Of a stretch of DNA of 37,874 nt, positions 33,058 through 37,874 are shown piece by piece (the stretch's first letter is position 1; each line of letters opens with the position of its first letter). The stretch lies in contig PALE01000049.1 in assembly GCA_002706445.1 (NCBI GenBank), positions 1-37,874 of the forward strand, read 5' to 3'. The stretch comes from Erythrobacteraceae bacterium. Lineage in GTDB: Bacteria > Pseudomonadota > Alphaproteobacteria > Sphingomonadales > Sphingomonadaceae. The notes beneath the pieces were generated by a model. That model was given only the letters and a program-made list of their open reading frames with translations. It made no database searches and was not told where the DNA came from. Position numbers and translations under genes: made by a program.

Positions 33058-33107
33058 GTCTGTTCCAAGGGGCCGCGTTTTTACAGGTATCAGGGATACA
33101 AGAGATC

Positions 33108-33893
33108 GTGGCAGCCGAAGAAGGCAAAGTCGATCCGATGCACCAGTTCCAGATCGAGCCGTTGTTCGGCGCCGATTGGGAAATTGCTGGGTACAACATC
33201 GCGTTCACCAACTCGGCAGCGTGGATGGCCATCACGGTCGTCCTGCTGTGGGCTTTCGTGTATTTCGGGATGAAGCGCGAGCTGGTCCCCGGTCGCTGGC
33301 AGATGGCGGTGGAAAGCTTCACCGGCTTCATCGACGACATGCTGACCGCCAACATCGGCAAGGAAGGCAAGAAATACCTTCCTTACGTGTTCAGCCTGTT
33401 CATGTTCATCCTCTTCGGGAACCTGCTCGGCCTTCTGCCGCTCGGCCTCGTGTTCCTGCACCCGTTCACTTTCACCAGCCACTTCACCATCACCGGCGTC
33501 TTGGCTGTGATGAGCTTCTCGATCGTGCTGATCGTCGGCTTCTGGAAGCACGGCATCAAGTTTTTCACCCTGTTCATCCCGCACGGCACGCCCGCGCCGA
33601 TGGTCCCGGCGATCTTCCTGATCGAGCTGTTCTCGTTCATGATCCGTCCGTTCAGCCTCGGCCTGCGACTGTTTGTTGCCATGATGGCGGGCCACGTCCT
33701 GCTGAAAGTTCTCTCGAGCTTTGTTATGGACGGTCTCAACGCAGGGATCGGCACCAGCCTGATCGTCGCCATCCCCAGCTTCGTGCTGATGATCGGCATC
33801 TCGGCGCTCGAAATTCTGGTCGCCGGTATCCAGGCATACGTCTTTGCGCTGCTCACGTCGCTCTACATCAACGACGCCGAGCACCTTCACTGA
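33108..33893 (+). CDS. atpB: ATP synthase F0 subunit a
   Basis: A 261-residue membrane protein that forms the proton half-channels next to the c-ring. It shows the conserved N-terminus GKVDPMHQFQIEPLF, LFGNLLGLLPL (102-112), and the helix FMIRPFSLGLRLFVAMMAGH with the essential Arg187. It ends in LEILVAGIQAYVFALLTSLYINDA. The start is a GTG at 33108; an ATG at 33138 is the alternative, but the family usually has the extra residues. Fits between atpI and atpE as expected. Confidence 0.95.
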   Translation: MAAEEGKVDPMHQFQIEPLFGADWEIAGYNIAFTNSAAWMAITVVLLWAFVYFGMKRELVPGRWQMAVESFTGFIDDMLTANIGKEGKKYLPYVFSLFMFILFGNLLGLLPLGLVFLHPFTFTSHFTITGVLAVMSFSIVLIVGFWKHGIKFFTLFIPHGTPAPMVPAIFLIELFSFMIRPFSLGLRLFVAMMAGHVLLKVLSSFVMDGLNAGIGTSLIVAIPSFVLMIGISALEILVAGIQAYVFALLTSLYINDAEHLH

Positions 33894-33943
33894 TTTTCAC
33901 CGTTTACCTTTCCAACTAATTTGAATCTCAAGGAGTTTTTACA

Positions 33944-34171
33944 ATGGAAGCAGAAGCAGCCAAGCTCGTCGGCGCAGGCCTCGCAGCAATCGGTGCCGGT
34001 ATGGCAGCGATCGGCGTGGGTAACGTCTTCGGTTCGTTCCTCGAAAGCGCACTGCGCAACCCGGGTGCCGCTGACGGCCAGCAGGGTCGTCTGTTCATCG
34101 GCTTCGCCGCTGCCGAACTTCTCGGCCTGCTGGCGTTCGTCGTTGCGATGATCCTGATCTTCGTCGCCTAA
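33944..34171 (+). CDS. atpE: ATP synthase F0 subunit c
   Basis: A 75-residue double-helix protein of the c-ring. Helix 1 has LVGAGLAAIGAGMAAIGVGNVFG, followed by the polar loop RNPGAADGQQG. Helix 2 FIGFAAAELLGLLAFVVAMILIF carries the proton-binding Glu58. The residues around it do not suggest a sodium-type ring. AAGGAG lies upstream of the ATG, a strong ribosome binding site as expected for the most abundant subunit. Confidence 0.97.
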   Translation: MEAEAAKLVGAGLAAIGAGMAAIGVGNVFGSFLESALRNPGAADGQQGRLFIGFAAAELLGLLAFVVAMILIFVA

Positions 34172-34186
34172 GCTACAACACATTCC

Positions 34187-34216
34187 GGGCCGGCCTGCCT
34201 TACCGGCGGCCGGCCC
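34187..34216 (+). other. Intercistronic hairpin after atpE
   Basis: GGGCCGGCC (34187-34195) pairs perfectly with GGCCGGCCC (34208-34216) over a 12-base loop. No T-run follows, so it should not stop transcription. It may shield the atpB-atpE transcript from 3' decay or give partial attenuation, helping the high need for subunit c. Function is inference. Confidence 0.55.
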
Positions 34217-34257
34217 GTACTGTTGATTTCAAGCTCGACCGAACGGACCTACGCTCC

Positions 34258-34752
34258 ATGCCTCAGATAGCCCAGCTCGCCGAGACATACTCCAGCCAGA
34301 TCTTCTGGTTGCTGGTGTTCTTCGGCATCACCTTCTTCCTCATCGGCCGCGGGATGGTTCCCAAGGTGATGAGCACGGTGGAACTGCGCGACAAGCAGAT
34401 CGCAGACGACCTCGCAGCGGCACAGGCCGCCCGCGATGCCGCCGACGATCAGGAAGAGGCCTGGCGCGAGCGTGAAAACGCCAACCGCGCCAAGGCGCAG
34501 GGTCTGATTGCCGAAGCCAAGACGGCAGCCGCCGCTTCCTCGGAAGCCAAGCTTGCCAAGGCCCAGCAACGTCTCGACGCGCAGCTTGCCGCTGCCGAAG
34601 CCGAGATCGACGCCGCGCGCACCAGTGCCATGGCCGAGGTCGAGGACGTCGCAGCCGAAGCAACGCAGGACATCGTCGCCCGCCTCGCCGGTGCGAAGGT
34701 CGACAAGCGGACCGCACGGTCTGCCGTGAAGAAGGCACTCGCCAATGGCTGA
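34258..34752 (+). CDS. atpF': ATP synthase F0 subunit b'
   Basis: A 164-residue stator subunit: one N-terminal membrane helix (about 14-31, QIFWLLVFFGITFFLIGR) and then a long charged, Ala/Glu/Lys-rich helix forming the peripheral stalk. By position after atpE and the lack of a preceding hydrophilic N-terminal segment, this is the b' copy (also named atpG in alphaproteobacteria). It overlaps the following b gene by eight bases. Confidence 0.88.
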   Translation: MPQIAQLAETYSSQIFWLLVFFGITFFLIGRGMVPKVMSTVELRDKQIADDLAAAQAARDAADDQEEAWRERENANRAKAQGLIAEAKTAAAASSEAKLAKAQQRLDAQLAAAEAEIDAARTSAMAEVEDVAAEATQDIVARLAGAKVDKRTARSAVKKALANG

Positions 34753-35323
34753 TATCCTTTTCAATCTGCTTGCGGTTGTCCCCGAGGCTGCCCGTGAGGT
34801 TGCCGCAGAGGCTACCCACGCGGGTGCCGAGCACGCTGTCGGTCCGTCGGCTTTCGGTCTGCAGGACTACCAGTGGGTCTCGCTGGCCATGGCGGTGCTG
34901 ATCGCCATCGTGCTGTGGAAGAAGGTTCCCGGCCTGATCGCCGGTGGCCTCGACAACAAGATCGCGCAGATCAAGGCGCAGCTTGACGAAGCCAAGGCGC
35001 TGCGCGCCGAAGCCGAAGCGCTGCGTGACGAATACGCCGCCAAGATCGCATCGGCCGAACAGGACGCCGAAGCGATGATGGAAGGCGCCAAGCGCGAATC
35101 CGACGCCATTCTCGCCAAGGCAGAGAGCGACAGCGAAGCCATGGTCGCCCGCCGCAAGCGTATGGCCGAGGACAAGATCGCCGCTGCCGAGCGCGAAGCT
35201 GTCGATGGTGTGCGCGCCAGCGCAGCCAACGCCGCAGCAGCTGCATCGCGCGCTATCATCGCCGACAAGCATGACAGCGAAGCGGACAAGAAGCTTGCAG
35301 ACGAGGTCATTTCCTCGCTATAA
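34745..35323 (+). CDS. atpF: ATP synthase F0 subunit b
   Basis: A 192-residue stator subunit. It has a hydrophilic N-terminal stretch of about 40 residues, one membrane helix (about 43-59, WVSLAMAVLIAIVLWKK) and a long coiled-coil-like part rich in Ala, Glu, Lys and Arg (LDEAKALRAEAEALRDEYAAKIASAEQDAEAM). With b' it forms a heterodimeric stalk, typical of alphaproteobacteria and phototrophs. The start ATG overlaps the b' gene (34745-34752), so translation is coupled. The F1 genes are not in this window. Confidence 0.9.
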   Translation: MADILFNLLAVVPEAAREVAAEATHAGAEHAVGPSAFGLQDYQWVSLAMAVLIAIVLWKKVPGLIAGGLDNKIAQIKAQLDEAKALRAEAEALRDEYAAKIASAEQDAEAMMEGAKRESDAILAKAESDSEAMVARRKRMAEDKIAAAEREAVDGVRASAANAAAAASRAIIADKHDSEADKKLADEVISSL

Positions 35324-35356
35324 GCTGACGCTACGGAATTGAGAGTTGGAGAGGAG

Positions 35357-35387
35357 AAGGGCGGCCCGCGAAGGCCGCCTTTCTTGT
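35357..35387 (+). terminator. Terminator of the atp F0 operon
   Basis: GGCGGCC (35360-35366) pairs with GGCCGCC (35373-35379), and the helix is extended by AAG against TTT with one G-T pair. The T-rich TTTCTTGTTTT follows. It lies 34 bases after the atpF stop, so the F0 genes end here without F1 genes. Confidence 0.8.
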
Positions 35388-35413
35388 TTTCGGGTTCTGG
35401 TTAAATTGCGAGC

Positions 35414-36394
35414 TTAGCTGCCCGGTTCGAACACCAGCTTGCCAACGAGTTCACGCGATTGCATCGCCTCGAAGCCCTCGCGCCAGCGCGACAGCGGCAA
35501 TATGCGGTCGATAGCTGGCGTGATCTTCCCCGCATTTGCCAGATCGTGCACTGCAGCCGAGATCGCCGCACCGCGTTCGGGCAGGCGGCGTGCATATTCG
35601 CCCGCGCGTAGGCCGACGACCGAGAAGCCTTTGATGAGCGGGATATTGGTCGCGATGTCAGCGATCCGCCCGCTGGTGAAGCCCACCACCACCAACTTGC
35701 CAGCGAAAGCCACGCAGCGGGTGCATTCGTCGAACACATCGCCGCCGACCACGTCGAACACCACATCGCACAGCGCGCCGCCGGTAAGATCGCTCACAGC
35801 CTCCCGGAACCGGCCTTCGCTGACGATCACTTCGTCGATTGCAGAGCAGGCGCGCAGGATCGCTTCGCGTTTTGCGGCTGAGCCGGTGGCAGCGATGACC
35901 TTCGCGCCCAGTGCCTTGGCAAGATCGCAGGCGGCAAGCCCGACACCGCCGCTCGCCCCCGTCACCAGCACCCACTGGCCCGGTTTGAGGCCGCACAATT
36001 CGACAAGCCCCGTGTAGCCGGTCGTGTAAGCAGCTCCCATCGCGGCGGCTTGGGCGTCGGTGATGCTAGGGGAGGGCGAGAGTGCGCGGGCGGGCACGCT
36101 GACCATTTCGGCAAAAGCGCCCGTTTTGTTGCCGCCCATCACACGGTCGCCGGTCGCAAAGCCGCTGTCCGCGTTCGCCTCGATCACTTCGCCTGCGAAC
36201 TCGAGTCCGCTGGTGAAGGGAGGCTCGGGTTTGAACTGGTACTTGCCCTGCGTCATCAGCAGGTCGGGAAAGTTGAGCGAAGCCGCGCGGACCCGCACTA
36301 ACACTTCTCCCGAAGCACGAGCGGGGGAGGGCACGTCTTCCAGCACAACGCCGCAGAGGTCGTCCGACAGGTGGTTTACGCGCAGCGCCTGCAT
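35414..36394 (-). CDS. NADPH:quinone oxidoreductase family protein
   Basis: A 326-residue medium-chain dehydrogenase/reductase without the structural zinc cysteines. The N-terminal GroES-like part shows VRVRAASLNFPDLLMTQGKYQFKP and GLEFAGEVIEAN. The NADPH-binding domain has WVLVTGASGGVGLAACDLAKALGAKVIA (141-168), and a further motif is VVGLRAGEYARR. It should reduce quinones or alpha,beta-unsaturated carbonyls with NADPH; the exact substrate is unknown. It follows gloB with an eight-base gap, so the two probably share a transcript and a detoxification role. Confidence 0.88.
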   Translation of the reverse strand: MQALRVNHLSDDLCGVVLEDVPSPARASGEVLVRVRAASLNFPDLLMTQGKYQFKPEPPFTSGLEFAGEVIEANADSGFATGDRVMGGNKTGAFAEMVSVPARALSPSPSITDAQAAAMGAAYTTGYTGLVELCGLKPGQWVLVTGASGGVGLAACDLAKALGAKVIAATGSAAKREAILRACSAIDEVIVSEGRFREAVSDLTGGALCDVVFDVVGGDVFDECTRCVAFAGKLVVVGFTSGRIADIATNIPLIKGFSVVGLRAGEYARRLPERGAAISAAVHDLANAGKITPAIDRILPLSRWREGFEAMQSRELVGKLVFEPGS

Positions 36395-36402
36395 TTCAAG
36401 GC

Positions 36403-37161
36403 TCAGAAGTTGTCCTTGGCCGCTCTGAGCGCCGCGAAGGTCTCATGCGGAGCATCGCCGCCCCAGCGTGCCTGCATCGCCGGATCGTCGGCGCGCAGGA
36501 AAGGATTGGTGGCAAGTTCGCGCTTGAGCACGGTCGGCACGGTCCACTCGCCGCGCGCGCGCTTTTGCTCGACCTCTGCCGCGTAGGCTTGAAGCTCTTC
36601 ATTGTCGGGATCTGCGTGGAGCGCGAATTTCGCGTTCGCAGCGGTGTATTCATGGGCGCAATAAAGCACCGTCGCAGTCGAGAGGCGCTTGATGCGTTCG
36701 AGCGCGCGCCAGAACTGCTCCGGCTCGCCTTCGAACATGCGTCCGCAGCCCAGCGCGAACACGCTGTCACCCACGAAAGCGATGCCTTCCTCGACAATGT
36801 GAAAGGCGATGTGGCCGTTGGTGTGGCCCGAGACGTCGATCACGTCGGCGCGGTGCTCGCCAAGGTTCACGCTGTCGCCATGAGCCACCACGCGGTCGAC
36901 GGGTCCGATCTTGTCGACCACTTCCTGCGGTCCCAGCACCCTTGCTCCGGTCGCCTCGACGATTGCCGCGTTCCCGCCCGCATGATCGGGGTGCCAGTGG
37001 GTGTTCCAGATATGCGTGATGGTCCAGCCCTTGGCCTCTGCCTGTTTGAGATACTCCTTGCCGTCAGGCGTATCGATCGCGGCGGTTTCGCCGGTCACGG
37101 AGTTGTGGAGCAAGTATCCGTAATTGTCGGACAGGCAGGGGAACTGATGGACTGTAAGCAT
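36403..37161 (-). CDS. gloB: Hydroxyacylglutathione hydrolase (glyoxalase II)
   Basis: A 252-residue metallo-beta-lactamase-fold hydrolase that splits S-lactoylglutathione to lactate and glutathione in methylglyoxal detoxification. The metal motif THWHPDH (54-60: His55, His57, Asp59, His60) is intact, with DVSGHTNGHIAFH, FVGDSVFALGCGRMFEG and the C-terminal glutathione-binding region including YCAHEYTAANAKFALHADP and KRARGEWTVPTVLKREL. Length is normal. No glyoxalase I is in the window. Confidence 0.95.
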   Translation of the reverse strand: MLTVHQFPCLSDNYGYLLHNSVTGETAAIDTPDGKEYLKQAEAKGWTITHIWNTHWHPDHAGGNAAIVEATGARVLGPQEVVDKIGPVDRVVAHGDSVNLGEHRADVIDVSGHTNGHIAFHIVEEGIAFVGDSVFALGCGRMFEGEPEQFWRALERIKRLSTATVLYCAHEYTAANAKFALHADPDNEELQAYAAEVEQKRARGEWTVPTVLKRELATNPFLRADDPAMQARWGGDAPHETFAALRAAKDNF

Positions 37162-37191
37162 GGGGAGTTCATACGCCCCTCAGCCCGCATA

Positions 37192-37226
37192 GAAAAGGCC
37201 CGCTCTCCGATATGGGGAGCGGGCCT
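37192..37226 (-). terminator. Terminator downstream of rpsA
   Basis: AGGCCCGCTCTCC (37196-37208) pairs with GGGGAGCGGGCCT (37214-37226) with one G-T pair. On the minus strand TTTTCT follows. It lies between rpsA and gloB, after the structured repeat. Confidence 0.82.
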
Positions 37227-37246
37227 CTTTCTATCTGGCGATGTTT

Positions 37247-37355
37247 CGGCGCCGTAGGCGTCGCAAGGCAGACTGGCCGCCCGCAGGCGCCCGTACCCCG
37301 GACTTGATCCGGGGGAAGGAACAGCGCCGAGGAGGCTCGCCCGGATGGGCGAGCC
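37247..37355 (-). repeat. Single unit of the structured repeat seen at 32316-32585
   Basis: Read on the minus strand from the rpsA side: hairpin GGCTCGCCC, loop ATCC, GGGCGAGCC (37334-37355). Then TCCTCGGCGCTGTTCCTTC, an inner palindrome CCCCGGA/TCCGGGG (37296-37314) and CTGCGGGCGGCCAGTC. Order and conserved blocks match the units at 32316-32585, whereas the paired stem bases differ completely. The hairpin begins seven bases after the rpsA stop codon. Confidence 0.85.
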
Positions 37356-37362
37356 CTCCCGA

Positions 37363-37874
37363 TTACTCGCCCTTCTTGAGAGCTTCGCCGAGGATGTCGC
37401 CCAGCGATGCGCCGCTGTCGGACGAACCGAACTGCTGCACTGCTTCCTTCTCTTCGGCGATCTGACGCGCCTTGATCGAGAAGTTGGGCTTCTTCGAACG
37501 GTCGAAACCGGTGACCATTGCGTCGACCTTGCTGCCGACCTGGAAGCGGTCGGGGCGCTGTTCGTCGCGGTCACGGCCGAGGTCCGAACGCTTGATGAAG
37601 CCGGTGGCACCATCGTCGCCAACCTGAACTTCGAGGCCGCCATCGCGGACTTCGAGAACGGTGACGGTGACGGTCTGACCCTTGCGGAGCGAACCGGCTG
37701 CGGCTGCGCCTGCTTCGGTCGGAGCGCCCTTTTCGAGCTGCTTCATGCCGAGGCTGATGCGTTCCTTGTCGACATCGACGTCGAGAACGACGGCCTTGAC
37801 CATTTCACCCTTGCGGTGAAGCGCCAGCGCGTCTTCGCCCGAGATGCCCCACGCGATGTCGGACATGTGGACCA
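37363..37874 (-). CDS. rpsA: 30S ribosomal protein S1, C-terminal part (gene runs off the window)
   Basis: About 169 residues are visible, ending at the stop 37363-37365. They contain the end of one S1/OB domain (MSDIAWGISGEDALALHRKGEMVKAVVLDVDVDKERISLGMKQL) and a complete last one (VTVTVLEVRDGGLEVQVGDDGATGFIKRSDLGRDRDEQRPDRFQVGSKVDAMVTGFDRSKKPNFSIKARQ). The tail is Asp/Gly/Glu-rich and ends in LGDILGEALKKGE. S1 binds mRNA on the small subunit for initiation. The reading frame continues past 37874; the ATG at 37866 is internal to an S1 repeat and is not the gene start. Confidence 0.93.
   Translation of the reverse strand, partial: VHMSDIAWGISGEDALALHRKGEMVKAVVLDVDVDKERISLGMKQLEKGAPTEAGAAAAGSLRKGQTVTVTVLEVRDGGLEVQVGDDGATGFIKRSDLGRDRDEQRPDRFQVGSKVDAMVTGFDRSKKPNFSIKARQIAEEKEAVQQFGSSDSGASLGDILGEALKKGE

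Noticed and set aside
37363..37866. Complete small S1-domain protein starting at the ATG 37866
   Set aside because: The frame continues upstream with Val-His, as in an internal S1 repeat, so this is the 3' end of rpsA.

Overview
The window reads as a chromosomal segment of a high-GC alphaproteobacterium, most likely a sphingomonad of the Erythrobacteraceae (Erythrobacter/Qipengyuania type). The evidence is the split b/b' ATP synthase operon, a CpdR-type receiver, a SuhB/MmgR-like small RNA, the linkage lapA-pyrF-trpF-trpB-trpA-accD-folC, and a LexA site of the alphaproteobacterial GTTC-N7-GTTC form. No phage, plasmid, CRISPR array, tRNA, rRNA or intact insertion sequence was seen. Almost every gene is housekeeping or a conserved accessory gene. 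The assignment comes from protein content and not from a database search.

Layout. 1-4.1 kb: start of a CpdR-like regulator (-), N-formylglutamate amidohydrolase (+), a probable SuhB/MmgR-family sRNA (-), a SapC-family protein (-) and a GlcD-like FAD oxidase (-). 4.1-8.7 kb (+): exported hypothetical protein, DEAD-box RNA helicase behind a 5' hairpin, and a membrane hybrid histidine kinase. 8.7-14.2 kb: UvrD-type helicase under an apparent SOS box (-), a small exported protein (+), rsmD-rluB (-) and a Rieske oxygenase (-). 14.3-15.6 kb: AmpG-like permease (+).

15.6-22.9 kb holds the folate, fatty-acid, tryptophan and pyrimidine cluster on the minus strand (lapA, pyrF, trpF, trpB, trpA, accD, folC). 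It is interrupted twice by single plus-strand envelope genes, a lipoprotein and a small outer-membrane protein. 23-28.2 kb: purB (-), a large exported DUF3857/transglutaminase/TPR protein (+) and radC (-). 28.3-32.3 kb (+): the ydbH-ynbE-ydbL set for lipid transport between the two membranes. 32.7-35.3 kb (+): the F0 operon atpI-atpB-atpE-atpF'-atpF with its terminator. 35.4-37.9 kb (-): a quinone oxidoreductase, gloB and the 3' end of rpsA.

The most interesting non-coding material is a structured dispersed repeat. It occurs as an inverted doublet with perfect 36-bp arms directly after ydbL (32316-32585), and as a related single unit directly after rpsA (37247-37355). Both loci keep the same scaffold and the same ATCC loop, but the paired stem sequence is completely different. 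Other points of note are the sRNA, a proline in place of the usual histidine in a helicase motif of UvrD, the SOS box over the uvrD promoter, and a composition dip inside folC.
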